This document shows positions 10,137 to 21,100 of a stretch of DNA of 64,000 bases, in pieces. Position numbers and translations under genes: made by a program. The notes below the pieces were generated by a model. It was not told where the DNA came from and ran no database searches. It saw only the letters and a list, made by a program, of their open reading frames with translations. Within the stretch, counting starts at the first letter, position 1. Every line of letters starts with the position of its first letter. This DNA is from Eledone cirrhosa (lineage: Eukaryota > Mollusca > Cephalopoda > Octopoda > Eledonidae): contig OZ024742.1 of assembly GCA_964016885.1 (NCBI GenBank), forward strand, positions 118,048,823-118,112,822, read 5' to 3'.

Positions 10137-10920
10137 CAACGTGTGAAGAATTCATTTCTTGAGTTTAGGCAATCGCTATTGCGTAATCTCTTTAGAATAT
10201 TTATTCGTTCATCAATAATACATAGTCCACAGGACGGCTTTGACTTAGTGATGGCTTTCCATTGAATGGAGTAGTCTATACTTGAGTGCTTGAGGCACCA
10301 TACGTGGCTCGCGAGTTTCGTGGATGAACGTCTGTCCGAGTACCTAAAGGTCGATTGGTAGTTCAGGAAGCGTTCCTTAAATTGGCCCTCCGCCAAACCC
10401 ACATAGGATTTGACCTCCTGTGGTTGATTTTGTCGGTTGGAAGTGACTACAGCTTCATAAACTACAGCGGGTGTGTTGCATTGCTGTTGAAGGGGACAAG
10501 CTTAGGGCTTACGACAAGAGCACCCTGTTGGGGTGTTGCTCTTAGGGCTGTTGGTGATGTGGGCCTTCATGTTCTTAGCACAGGAGTATCCTAGTTTTAC
10601 TTTGTGTCAGTTAAAGATGGAGCGGTATTTATGACCTATGGGAAAGTGTCTATCTAAGAGGGCTAAAAATTGTTTGCCTACATGGGTTTTAACGTTGAGT
10701 GAAAAGGGAGGAGAGAACCAGATAGTTTGTCTATTGTTACGCTTTGTTTTCTTATTGGTGTTGTTGTTAGTGGGAGAGTAAGTGATAGGTTGCGAGAAGC
10801 CGCATGCGCGTTCGTACGGTTGTCCTCCTGTTCCGTATAACCATGTCCATTACGAGCTGAAAATCCGCTAAGGTGAAACAATTGTTCTCGGTATGGTGAA
10901 CTAACTGTTGTGTAACCACT
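10137..10920 (-). mobile_element. PLE1 partial copy
   Basis: Homologous to about 7286-8186 but lacking the left inverted end. A minus-strand frame reading into 10402 has GLAEGQFKERFLNYQSTF and STKLASHVW, where the motif keeps Gly (YVG-like), unlike the 7172 copy. CGLC is present with a one-residue insertion (CIIDER). Upstream, the linker frame has the same stop pattern. The right end terminates in the PLE1 terminal repeat and is followed by a short (TA)n. Confidence 0.75.
10847..10896 (+). ncRNA. Hammerhead ribozyme, PLE1 partial copy, core damaged
   Basis: Stem I strands (10847-10856 and 10887-10896), GAAA (10875-10878), palindromic stem III and the GTT site match the 8113-8162 copy. The core reads CTGAAAA instead of CTGANGA, which changes the essential G8. 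Probably inactive. Confidence 0.55.
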
Positions 10921-10933
10921 TCTATATATATAT

Positions 10934-11188
10934 GCAAATATACGTACGAGAAAGTATACGTACCTTCACAAAACATACAGGTAATATATACTTACCTATA
11001 CAAATAAGTAATGGTATAAACATAACATATACTTAGCTACCACATCAAGACGTAAAATATTCGCATATAGTTCGTACTATCCGTTAGGGTATAATGTGGG
11101 ACTGTAATACAGGAAAGTTTTGTGCAATTTATGTTTACAAGCCGTATGTTTTGTGAAGGTACGTATACTTTCTCGTACGTATATTTGC
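10934..11188. repeat. Perfect 44-bp inverted repeat, 167-bp spacer
   Basis: 10934-10977 and 11145-11188 are exact reverse complements, starting GCAAATATACGTACGAG. The left arm begins a few bases after the PLE1 end and its short TA tract. The spacer has no feature I recognise. Confidence 0.9.
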
Positions 11189-11219
11189 TTGTATATGTTA
11201 TGACGTATATATTATATAT

Positions 11220-11442
11220 ACTGGTACATGTGCATATGGTTATGTGTATGCGTGAGTTCTGCGTCTGTGTGAGTATGCGGGTTCGTACGTATGTAGGGTG
11301 TGTGTATATGTGTACTTTGTGTTTTGGTTGACGTACGTATGTGTACATATGTGTATTTACATGTAGGTATGTGTGTGCGCGTTATATATATATTTATGTG
11401 TGTATATAATTATATGTATACACACACACACACACACACACG

Positions 11443-11506
<64 letters not shown>

Positions 11507-11680
11507 TTTTATATATTTTTTATGTGTATTTGGTGTATACGTTCGTATGTGTGCGGGTACAGGCGTTGCGTGGGTTGTGTATGTGTGTGCGTGTTTTTTG
11601 TGTGCGTGCTTGTATTTGCATACCCATTGCGGGTGTTTTCGCGTATGCTTGTGTGTGTACGTATATGGATGTGTGTATGT
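11220..11680. repeat. TG/TA-rich low-complexity region with (CA)n(TA)n core
   Basis: A compound (CA)n-(TA)n core at 11415-11498 is set in long degenerate GT/TA sequence. The open frames here are low-complexity artefacts. Confidence 0.9.
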
Positions 11681-11772
11681 ATATATTTAATTTCAATTAC
11701 CTCTGTAATTTATTTACTTTATTCTTAACTCTGAAGCCGAGAATCATCCGGTTTCCTAAATAGAATTTTACT

Positions 11773-12040
11773 CTACGACTTCAGTTATACCATATACGTG
11801 GTTTTGTCTTAGCGTGTAATTGTTCTCACCGCTCCACATAATGACGTATTATCTTCGTGTTTTCCGTTCATCGCCAGAGAACGTCTTCATGAACCACCTA
11901 AGAGAATATTAGTCTACGACTTCATTTATACCATAAACGTGGTTTTGTCTTTGCGTGTAATTGTTTTTCACCGCTCCAAATAATGACGTATTATCTTCGT
12001 TTTTTTCCGTTCTTTGCCAGGGAACGTTTCCACGAACCAA
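11773..12040 (+). repeat. Tandem duplication, two ~141-bp units
   Basis: The unit beginning CTACGACTTCA at 11773 is repeated at 11914. The units share GTGGTTTTGTCTT, GCGTGTAATTGTT and TAATGACGTATTATCTTCGT with scattered differences. There is no coding content. Confidence 0.85.
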
Positions 12041-12189
12041 AGTATCGTCTTCCTGTCTTCCTTCGGTTGCAAAGTTTTTTTGAAATATTTACTTCTGCGT
12101 TCACAGATTGATTTTTTTAGTTTCAGAAGATCCCGTTAAGGGTGAAAGCAGCGATTATCTGCTTAAACTTTAATCTGTTATTTTAATAA

Positions 12190-12211
12190 ATATATATATA
12201 TATATGTATAA

Positions 12212-12305
<94 letters not shown>
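12190..12305. repeat. (TA)n microsatellite
   Basis: More than 100 bp of TA ending at the first base of a 325-bp direct repeat. Confidence 0.97.
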
Positions 12306-12307
<2 letters not shown>

Positions 12308-12630
12308 CGTTGAATAATGCTGCTAATTTTAGTGGCAACTCGACATGTTTATAATATCCAGCTTTTATCAGCGACCTGATTTGCGTGTGTGTCACTTTAA
12401 CGGCTTGACCGCATGCGTTGGGCAGGGAGCATAATATTTACTTGCTATACCTTATAGCGTGGAAATAGGGCTGTCTGAAGATTCATTTCTTTCCATTGGA
12501 AATTCGTTGGATTTCCAATCTTTCGGAATGATGAAACCGTCGGTAACAGCATCTGAACAGGTGATTATTTAATCATTTTTTAATTTATTTAGAAAATTGT
12601 TTAATAACCGTTTGTTTCGCTACTTTTATA
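12306..12630 (+). repeat. 325-bp direct repeat, copy 1
   Basis: Almost identical to 12763-13087, with a constant offset of 457 bp. It starts AACGTTGAATAATGC and ends GTTTCGCTACTTTTATA. There is no ORF. It begins at a (TA)n tract. Confidence 0.95.
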
Positions 12631-12762
12631 TTGTTCTGGTATCTCGAATTAGTGCCATTGAACCACATGTATTATAAAGAACTTGAATATTTCTACAAGT
12701 ACATTGTACCTGTTGAAGTATCCATCCACTTCTATAATTTATTCTCCTTACGTAGAGAACAA

Positions 12763-13079
12763 AACGTTGAATAATGCTGCTAATTTTAGTGGCAATTCGA
12801 CATGTTTATAATATCCAGCTTTTATCAGCGACCTGATTTGCGTGTGTGTCACTTTAACGGCTTGACCGCATGCGTTGGGCAGGGAGCATAATATTTACTT
12901 GCTATACCTTATAGCGTGGAAATAGGGCTGTCTGAAGATTCATTTCTTTCCATTGGAAATTCGTTGGATTTCCAATCTTTCGGAATGATGAAACCGTCGG
13001 TAACAGCATCTGAACAGGTGATTATTTAATCATTTTTTAATTTATTTAGAAAATTGTTTAATAACCGTTTGTTTCGCTA

Positions 13080-13087
<8 letters not shown>
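12763..13087 (+). repeat. 325-bp direct repeat, copy 2
   Basis: Second copy of the 12306-12630 unit after 132 bp of different sequence. It runs into a (TA)n tract at its 3' end, whereas copy 1 has TA at its 5' end. Confidence 0.95.

Positions 13088-13156
<69 letters not shown>
13088..13156. repeat. (TA)n microsatellite abutting PLE3
   Basis: Pure TA dinucleotides up to the left end of the palindromic PLE3. Confidence 0.95.
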
Positions 13157-13161
<5 letters not shown>

Positions 13162-13676
13162 TTAGTTAAGCAAAACAAGACCACAAATTTCACAAGGAAG
13201 ACATTATTAAAAGATTGTCAACATATTTAGTTTGATGTAAGGAATGTAGAGAATAATAATAATAATAATATAAATAATAATAATGCCCGTTTACAATTGT
13301 TTCGCTACTCTGTATAATATTTCTGGATCAGATGACTATGTATCATAATTGATCTGGTTCAGTTGAAAATAATTAACATATTTAAAAAAACTGAGTGGCT
13401 CATCGGAACTCAAAGGAATATAAATTAAAATAATGTTACATAATACAATGTTCCATATATTAGTTTTTACTATTGTGCCTTTGTTTCATCAGCTGTCAGC
13501 CATAATCAAGCAGTACTCATCTGTCGAGGCTGCATTGTGTGAGATCTGCCTATGGGTAACAAGATGGCTGCCAAAGGGCATATTTACCTTACCTATTAGA
13601 GGGTGGTTTCAGGGGAAGTAACTTCTCAAGAGATTAGAGATTGTGTGTATTTTATAGTTATGTGCTAGTATTTAAA

Positions 13677-15677
13677 TTATTTAATTGAGAGACAATGTAG
13701 GGGAAGTAACTTATAATTATCGAGTTGTTCATAGCAATTTAACTTATTAGCTACAATTAGAGATGGGGCTACATGACTAAGTTGGGTCAAAAAAACTCTA
13801 TTGGCGAAGGAATTAGCCCTTCGATGTTGACAGCTAATGGTTACCTCCGTTCTATCGTTAATTGGTAGAGGTTTTGATAGAGTTATGTAATATGCTTCCG
13901 TAACGCAGAGATCACAAGATTTCCTTCGTCCATTGAACGGTTGGGCCCTAGCTACGATATCCCATCTTAGTGAGTGTTGAACTTTGTTTAATTTAAGGTT
14001 TTTAATAAGCCTAGCTAGCGATGTCGAACATCTGTTGCTCGGGTCTCGGAAGGAAAAAGAGTGCGCGTTATAGCGTACCTTAAAAGGGTTAGAGGTAGAT
14101 CCGATATAAGAGCTGGTATTCGAAGCAGTCTCAACTGTGCACCTATAGACTATGTTGGGTGTCAGGCAGTGTCCATTTAATGGGCATGCATTGGGGTACC
14201 GGCAGTTGCAGTTGCTTCTGCGGTTAGTTATAGTAGGGTTATTTAACCTAAGCAGTTGGTCCATGCTAGAAGGATTAGATGGAGGAGGTGTGCTACTAGA
14301 GTAATTATTAGTGTAGAGGCTGGGTGTATTTGATAGGGGTGGTGGTACCGCGGTGTGGGAGTTATAGTGTCTTAGCTTATGATGGTTACTGAACGCGATG
14401 TGGCTAGCTAGGTTAGGTGTAGTGGAGAATGAGATTTTAATGTTGTTTTTATTAAAGAGTTTGTAATATCTATGCTAAGGGGGGAAGTGTTTGGATAGGA
14501 TAGAGAAGAAGCGATTGGGGATATTAATGGCTAGATTAGATGAGAATGGTAGGTTAAGCCAGGTGATATTTCTAGGCCTATTCCTTCTAGGGGTTCTAGT
14601 GGAGTTGGTAGGGGCCTTCCTAGGGTTATTATTACCTGGGGGTTTGTTATTTGTCATCCCATTTCTCATTCCTATTCTAGGGTTGATTCTAAGTTTGCTA
14701 CTAGGAGTGGGGAGCAGGCCGCTTCCACCATTAAAGTTCCCTGTATAGGTGCTGTTACTGCTAAAATTCCGGCGAACCTGGTTATATGCTAAGGTATTTC
14801 TAGTTCTAGTGTTAAGTTTATTATGGTGAGTTGCTGTGTTATGGCATTTTGGTATGTAATAAATTGATTGTTTATAACCAGATTCAGAGAGAGCCTTATT
14901 ATAATAATGTGCGTGGTTTATAAATATCTCTTCATTTGCTGATAGCATTGAGATCCTATAGGAGATAGATTTGATTACTGCTCTGATGACTGCCGGTGGG
15001 TGGTTAGAGTGTGGGCTAATATATGTGAGTATTTCGCCTGGTTTATGGTAAGGGTTATAAAGGTTATTGTTGAGATCAAGGGTGACGTCTAGGAAGTTTA
15101 CTACTTTATGGTTCAGCTCGATGGTGATAGAGAGACTGTTATTTTTGAAGAATCTATGAAATTGTTTCTTAAGCAAATCGATTCCCCGATTAGTGCAATT
15201 GTGGACTGCAAATAGGGCGTCGTCCCTGTATATTCCACCTTGCATGGGTTGGATTTCGGCTCTGATGTTACGTAATAGGTAAATCCCAACTAAATCGGTG
15301 ACTTGCGCGGAATCACTTGAACCCATCGTAATGTCAAAGTTATCTGTTCTATCTTTTCTAGTCCAGAGTGCTCCGTTGAATTCAATGATAGTCTGCCTAG
15401 CCATGAGTGTGATGTTAATCTCATTATTGGTTATGTCCGAGTTGGTGGTTGCTAGGGCTAGTGCTTTGTTGAGCAGTTCCGGGGTTATTGACGCATAATA
15501 GCTGTCTATATCAAATTGGATGAACCTCATAGATTGCTTGGACCTTAGATCGGAGAACCATCTGATGACTTGGCCGGTGTTGGACCACCTCTTGTAGGTG
15601 ATATCATCCCGTAGCCCAGGGATTATCCTATCAAGGATGCTCTTACTGATTCGCCGGAATTTTAGCAGTAACAGCAC
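13677..15677 (-). pseudogene. PLE3 reverse transcriptase plus GIY-YIG endonuclease, single stop
   Basis: From 15677 down to 13677 there is one phase of 667 codons interrupted only by a TAG at about 14475. Residues 51-65 have FDIDSYYAS (RT motif A), residues 119-133 a GSSDSAQVTDLVG strand, and residues 150-153 YRDD, the catalytic pair. KVVNFLDVTLDL and SIYYIPK follow, as in Penelope polymerases. After the stop come a Pro/Ser-rich stretch, CNCRYPNACPLNGHC, and SYIGSTSNPF with downstream R, H and CDLC residues of a C-terminal GIY-YIG domain. The N-terminal fingers are missing, so the copy is 5'-truncated. The same TAG is present in the right arm at about 15948. Confidence 0.85.
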
Positions 15678-16740
15678 CTATACAGGGAACTTTAATGGTG
15701 GCAGCGGCCTGCTCCCCACTCCTAGTAACAAACTTAGAATCAACCCTAGAATAGGAATGAGAAATGGGATGACAAATAACAAACCCCCAGGTAATAATAA
15801 CACTAGGAAGGCCCCTACCAACTCCACTAGAACCCCTAGAAGGAATAGGCCTAGAAATATCACCTGGCTTAACCTATCGTTCTCATCTAATCTAGCCACT
15901 AATATCCCCAATCGCTTCTTCTCTATCCTATCCAAACACTTCCACCCTTAGCATAGATATTACAAACTCTTTAATAAAAACAACATTAAAATCTCATTCT
16001 CCACTACACCTAACCTAGCTAGCCACATCGCGTTCAGTAACCATCATAAGCTAAGACAATATAACTCCCACGCCGCGGTACCACCACCCCTATCAAATAC
16101 ACCACGCCACTACACCAATAATTACTCTAGTAGCACACCTCCCCCATCTAATCCTTCTAGCTTAGGTTAAATAACCCTACTATCACTAACCGCAGAAGCA
16201 ACTGCAACTGCCGGTACCCCAATGCATGCCCATTAAATGGACACTGCCTGACACCCAACATAGTCTATAGGTGCACAGTTGAGACTGCTTCGAATACCAG
16301 CTCTTATATCGGATCTATCTCTAACCCTTTTAAGGTACGCTATAACGCGCAGTCTTTTTCCTTCCGAGACCCTAGCAACAGATGTTCGACATCGCTAGCT
16401 AGGCTTATTAAAAACCTTAAATTAAACAAAGTTCAACACTCACTAAAATGGGATATCGTAGCTAGGGCCCAACCGTTCAATGGACGAAGGAAATCTTGTG
16501 ATCTCTGCGTTACGGAAGCATATTACATAACTCTATCAAAACCTCTACCAATTAACGATAGAACGGAGGTAACCATTAGCTGTCAACATCGAAGGGCTAA
16601 TTCCTTCGCCAATAGAGTTTTTTTGACCCAACTTAGTCATGTAGCCCCATCTCTAATTGTAGCTAATAAGTTAAATTGCTATGAACAACTCGATAATTAT
16701 AAGTTACTTCCCCTACATTGTCTCTCAATTAAATAATTTA
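15652..16740 (+). pseudogene. PLE3 right-arm copy of linker and GIY-YIG domain
   Basis: The inverted duplicate of the C-terminal half. The frame 15598-15951 gives the same NSTYTGNFNGGSGLLPTPS linker, and 16190-16740 gives the CNC/CPLNGHC linker and GIY-YIG domain with small differences, including frame breaks near 16140-16190. It starts inside the linker, so no RT is present in this orientation. Confidence 0.78.
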
Positions 16741-17003
16741 AATACTAGCACATAACTATAAAATACACACAATCTCTAATCTCTTGAGAAGTTACTTCCC
16801 CTGAAACCACCCTCTAATAGGTAAGGTAAATATGCCCTTTGGCAGCCATCTTGTTACCCATAGGCAGATCTCACACAATGCAGCCTCGACAGATGAGTAC
16901 TGCTTGATTATGGCTGACAGCTGATGGAACAAAGGCACAATAGTAAAAACTAATATATGGAACATTATATTATGTAACATTATTTTAATTTATATTCCTT
17001 TGA

Positions 17004-17124
17004 GTTCCGATGAGCCACTCTGTTTTTTTAAATATGTTAATTATTTTCAACTGAACCAGATCAATTATGATACATAGTCATCTGATCCAGAAATATTATA
17101 CGGAGTAGCGAAACAATTGTAAAC
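17004..17124 (+). ncRNA. Hammerhead-like fold with long stem II, PLE3 right arm
   Basis: CCGATGA at 17007-17013 (core with U4 changed to C) is followed by GCCACTCTGT, which pairs 9 of 10 with ACGGAGTAGC at 17100-17109, giving a long stem II around a ~76-nt loop. Then come GAAA (17110-17113), the palindromic ACAATTGT and A (GUA). Stem I is only GTT/AAC. The same arrangement is on the minus strand of the left arm (core complement 13400-13406). The order is right but the core change makes activity doubtful. Confidence 0.35.
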
Positions 17125-17260
17125 GGGCATTATTATTATTAATATTATTATTATTATTATTATTCTCTACATTCCTTACATCAAACTAAATATGTTGACA
17201 ATCTTTTAATAATGTCTTCCTTGTGAAATTTGTGGTCTTGTTTTGCTTAACTAATGAATA

Positions 17261-17440
17261 TTTCCAGCTCTGCGCACCTAACCTCTGCATGAACCCAGCC
17301 ACCTAGCTGCTTTATACTGCATATTGCACATTGAGCACATGCCTTTACGCTTTGGCTTCTAACTAACTCACCAATCTTTCCTCTCATATCTCCTCTACTA
17401 TTTCAATCTCTCTCTTTAAGATTGGTTACTCTTGAACTAT
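17261..17440. other. No recognisable feature
   Basis: A short unique-looking stretch between PLE3 and a TA-rich tract. Confidence 0.5.
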
Positions 17441-17479
17441 GTATATATATATATATGTATGTATGTATATATATAATAT

Positions 17480-17603
17480 AGAAATGGCTTCTACAGGACT
17501 AGACTGTTTCATTCGAAGGAAATCATCAGGAAAGCCATACAAGAAAGCTTTCCTGATGATTTCCTTCGAATGAAACAGTTCTAGTCCTGTAAAAGCCATC
17601 TCT
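17480..17603. mobile_element. Short hairpin element with paired hammerheads, copy 1
   Basis: A palindrome with two arms of about 55 nt and a short centre. It matches 61815-61925 in arm sequence and in the ~80 bp following (GTGGTTAC, GATTGAACCCGGGATA). It lies in TA-rich sequence. Its layout of two inverted hammerhead-bearing ends with no interior resembles the PLE1 hairpin at 218-345, so I take it as the joined ends of another Penelope-like family. Confidence 0.7.
17546..17597 (+). ncRNA. Type I hammerhead-like ribozyme in hairpin element, copy 1
   Basis: Core CTGATGA at 17553-17559, stem II TTC/GAA around CTTC with a U-U pair at its base, GAAA 17572-17575, a 2-bp stem III (AC/GT) with a 7-nt loop, cleavage triplet GTC 17584-17586, and stem I GCTTT with AAAAGC. 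The minus-strand arm has the same motif with TCATCAG at 17523-17529. The base of stem II departs from the G-C consensus. Confidence 0.55.
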
Positions 17604-17639
17604 ATATTGAATATTTATACTCTGCTATGTATTTCGGAC

Positions 17640-17840
17640 CTTACTGTGGTTACGCCCGATTGAACCCGGGATATACACAGACCCCCCCCCCCCCCCACAC
17701 ACACACACACACAAATATATATATATATTTATATATATATATGTATATATGTATATATTTATATATATATATGTATTTGAATATATATATATATATATAG
17801 ATAGATATAGATAGATGTATGTATATGTATATATATTGTG
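17640..17840. repeat. Poly-C, (CA)n and degenerate TA/TG tract
   Basis: A C homopolymer near 17683 runs into CA repeats and then imperfect TA and GATA repeats. Not coding. Confidence 0.9.
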
Positions 17841-17977
17841 TGTCTGTGTGTGTGTATGTATGTAGGTAAGTATGCATATGTATCCTTTTGTCAGGTTTTG
17901 TTTTTTGTCTTGCGGAAGAACTCATAAGAGTCAATAACGGCCATCCAAAAGTGTTTAAATATGTATATACACATGTA

Positions 17978-18300
17978 CCGCGCGGTTAAACCACTGGGAG
18001 TGAAATACCCCTAGCCTTTGTCTGGGCATTCTTCTAGGAGAATTTAACTCAGGAAACGAGATAACTCCGATATAAAACCTGCGGCTCAGTAGTTACCGAT
18101 GATGTTGATCGTTTCTTCTTTTCGGGTTATAGCTACTGTCGCTCAGAGAGTGGGATTGGCCTAGTGCACAGTCTTTCCTCACTTGAAAAAATATCTTCAC
18201 GCACGGGCATTGAACGATAGAATTAATTAATAATTATTAATAAATGGTATATCGTGCAATGGCCATACTCGATAACGAGTGGGCAGCCATAATAATGCAT
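17978..18300 (+). repeat. Unclassified dispersed repeat X, copy 1, with LINE-like tail
   Basis: About 265 bp starting CGCGGTTAAACCACTGGGAG are repeated at 22590-22856 in the same orientation. The copy continues into TCGTGCAATGGCCATACTCG, a 39-bp tail (18252-18290) that also ends the NLR-beta element (29678-29716). Sharing a 3' tail with a LINE suggests a non-autonomous partner. There is no ORF. Confidence 0.7.
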
Positions 18301-19080
18301 ATATGAATGTATAATCGACGGTTCTCACGGCTTCATCATCAATAGCATTGTTGGCTTACTGTTTCTATTATCGTAGGCATATGAATTTTATCAGGTTTCA
18401 TGCATGAGCAGCGTACACGTCATAAACGCGTGGCCTACGACGTGTGGGATTAACAGTCAACCTTTAAGACTTAAATTCCGGCAAGAAAGCCATAGAATGC
18501 TGTTAAAGTATGAAGAACTGCATAAAACTTCATAGAATACATGTGTGTACAATTAAAGAGACAATAAAAATACGCCAACAATAGTCCTGAGCATGAGATT
18601 GTGGGGATCTGGAAACGTCGATTAAATTATGAATTTAGGCACTTTGTTGTAGAAGCCTTAGACAATAGAAGATAATAAAGAAATTAAAACATGGAAATAG
18701 TCGTCTTTAACAACCTACATATAGAGGAAAGGCTACTTTCGATATATATGAATACACACACACACACACAGACACACACACCCACACACATATATATATG
18801 TGTGTGTGTGTGTGTGTTTATATTCATGTAGCATGTATAATACACAACAAATAAGGTATTTGTTTTGCAAGGGTTCTTATATGAAATCGGGTGTTGAAAC
18901 AGATATTGTTATATTTGGGGAGGGTTATGTTGTCCTAATATTGCCAAAAATAGTCACTGTTTGGTTTGGTTTTCACTTCAGTATATTTTTATATTTATAT
19001 ATAATTTAGCTGGCAATCAATGTTTCTCATTGATTGGCCAACAGCTGAAAATATAAATATACATATAATTTCTCAAATTT
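18301..19080. other. No gene; contains a (CA)n/(TG)n palindromic microsatellite
   Basis: Apart from CA repeats at 18753-18790 followed by TG repeats at 18800-18817, which could fold back on each other, I see nothing identifiable. The 69-codon frame at 18800 is low-complexity at its start and has no motif. Confidence 0.5.
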
Positions 19081-19084
19081 CTTT

Positions 19085-20560
19085 CATCACACAACTGGAG
19101 GAAACACAGTGATAATCATTGAAGGTGTCAGAAGCAACCGTCTCCAATTGATCTGGCTGGATCCGCAAGTGAGACCAACCGACCTCATGGATAGCTGTTT
19201 TGTTCGGGATCTATCCCTAGGTCTCCTGTCGGTTGATTTTGCCTGTAAAATCCGTTTAGCGATTTCTTCCTGAGACATTCTAACTACATCCCCATAGCAG
19301 AGGAGCTGTGATCTCTCAATTCGGAAATGTAGCGGCTATATTTGAAGTGACTCTTAGATTCTTAGATCTTCGAGCTACGCACCCTATTGAGTAAGGTTAG
19401 TCCAAAGACCCTTCGGGGGAACCCCATTTCGTGTTAAGTAATACCATGTCGTCTGGAAATTACAGCCGACCTATCCTACACCTGACAGTCGTGATACCAC
19501 ATCCAACCTGGCTACGAATAAAAATAATGAGCAGGAGAGGTGACAATACCACACTTGGTGGAGTCCGACTCCCGCATTGAATGGTTTCGATTTAGCATAA
19601 TTTATCGGAACACAAATACTCGTATAGAGCCATCAGGGCAACAAGAAGCTGACAATCGGTCCCATACTCCTGCAGAACCTTCCACAGCAGGTCTCGTGGA
19701 ATGTGGTCATATGCCTTTTCGAGGTCTACAAAGCAAGAATATACCTCTTAGCAATGCTCCCACGATTTCTGAAAATCCTGCTGCAGTGTGAATATTTGGT
19801 CAGCTGTGCTGTGTCCAATACGAAAACCACACTGCTCAACAGCTAGCTCGGACTCGACAATCTTCTAGATATCTTTGCTAGACACTTAGCTTAGACTTTA
19901 ACGGGGGGGGGGGCTTAAAAATGAAATATCTCAATAAATGGAGCAATCTCTCTCGTCTCCCTTTTTGAAAAATGAGATTACCATTTCCGGTGAACATTGC
20001 ATCGGTGCCTTTCCAGATACCCAAATCACCCGGCTCGCACGAGTCAGCCAGAGAATACCTCCTCTATCTAAAACTTTTAACATCTCCGAATTTCATCCGT
20101 TACAATGACCTTCCCACATTTGAGCTCTTTAATTGCTCTTGTGACCTCAACCTCCGAAAGATTAATCATCGCTCCCAGAAGCATCTCGTGTACATCAGAA
20201 GATGCTGCTGGGATCGGGTTTAGGAGATCCATCTCGTGAGGATGCACCTCCCCGAAGAGAGGAAAACCCTGACGAGTTACTGATAGTAGGAGAGGAGGAG
20301 GACTTATTGCGAAATCAGCAACTGGTCTGCCAGAACACTTTGTTTGCTTATCTGAAGTCGGATTACAGCTTAACCCCAAAGTTCTCCCATGTCTTAACTT
20401 TGGATGTCTTTACTGTCACTGCTTGTACAGCAATTGCAAGGAGGACTTATGTCCAAACCAAGCTTTGTAGGCTTCCTTCTTTGTTCGAATGGCAATTTTG
20501 ACCTCTTCGCATGCGGCGCCACACCAGGCCACTTTCGCCCGCAACATTTAATAGCTGAAG
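19085..20560 (-). pseudogene. NLR-alpha element, 5'-truncated, reverse transcriptase to 3' end
   Basis: Read on the minus strand, 20379-20077 gives LGAMINLSEVEVTRAIKELKCGK, the region before the RT fingers. 19860-19550 gives VEQCGFRIGHSTADQIFTLQQ, then FVDLEKAYDHIPRDLLWKVL (RT motif A), in broken frames. 19480-19085 gives the C-terminal MSQEEIAKRILQAKSTDRRPRDRSR and QINWRRLL region. A G run near 19906 and several indels break the frame. The palm YxDD motif is not recovered, because the segment between about 19540 and 19480 is deleted. This is the longest NLR-alpha copy in the window. Confidence 0.75.
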
Positions 20561-20574
20561 AAGAAACAGCTTAT

Positions 20575-20780
20575 GTATATATGTATGTATGTATGATGGT
20601 GATGGTGATGGCGGCGGTGGATAGAGGTGGCAGTAGTGGTGGCAGTTGATGTTGTTGTTGTGTTTTGTTGTGTGTTTTTTTTAATCGTTTGATGCCGCTG
20701 TTGTTGTTGTTGTTGTTGTAAATGTTCATTTCAATTCATTCTGAAGCTGTTGTTGCTGTAAACATTAGTGCCGGTGTTGT
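20575..20780. repeat. GGT- and TTG-rich low-complexity DNA
   Basis: GATGGTGATGG repeats followed by TTGTTGTTG runs at 20650-20780. No coding signal. Confidence 0.85.
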
Positions 20781-21100
20781 TGTTGTAGATGTTTGGGGTT
20801 GAAATCTGGTCGTTTGACTGAGTGATGTATATACATACATATACATACATATATATATATATACCTTTTGTGATTGCCCCACCGCTCAACTATATGAATG
20901 CACACCCGTGACTTTAGAGTGTGAACTTCTGTGACTGCCCAACCTGGGATGTCTCCATTGCATTGCAATGGTCAACTCAATCGAGTGTGGACATAGCACC
21001 TGTTAATTATAAATCTCATTTGAGCATTTGATTGTTGTGATATGGCTAACTGTAACACTTAAGGCGTTCGTGTGCCCCTGATATATTCAAAAAATATATA
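20781..21100. other. No recognisable feature
   Basis: A unique-looking stretch with one short TA tract at 20850-20863. Confidence 0.45.

Larger units (their letters stand above)
13157..17260. mobile_element. PLE3: 4.1-kb palindromic Penelope-like element
   Basis: The arms 13157-14784 and 15652-17260 are inverted copies about 1.62 kb long with few differences. The 870-bp centre carries a minus-strand reverse transcriptase that continues into the left arm. The right arm repeats only the C-terminal linker, endonuclease and 3' region. This is what a copy joined head to head with a more truncated inverted copy would look like, a configuration known for Penelope-like elements. The left end abuts (TA)n. 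Each outer arm contains a hammerhead-like core. Confidence 0.88.

Noticed and set aside
12306..13087. LTR retrotransposon with 325-bp LTRs
   Set aside because: Only 132 bp lie between the repeats, with no primer-binding site, polypurine tract, gag-pol or TG...CA ends.
13485..13495. TCATCAG as a hammerhead core in PLE3
   Set aside because: No GAAA with a pairing stem II follows at a sensible distance, and the inverted arm has CTGATGG.
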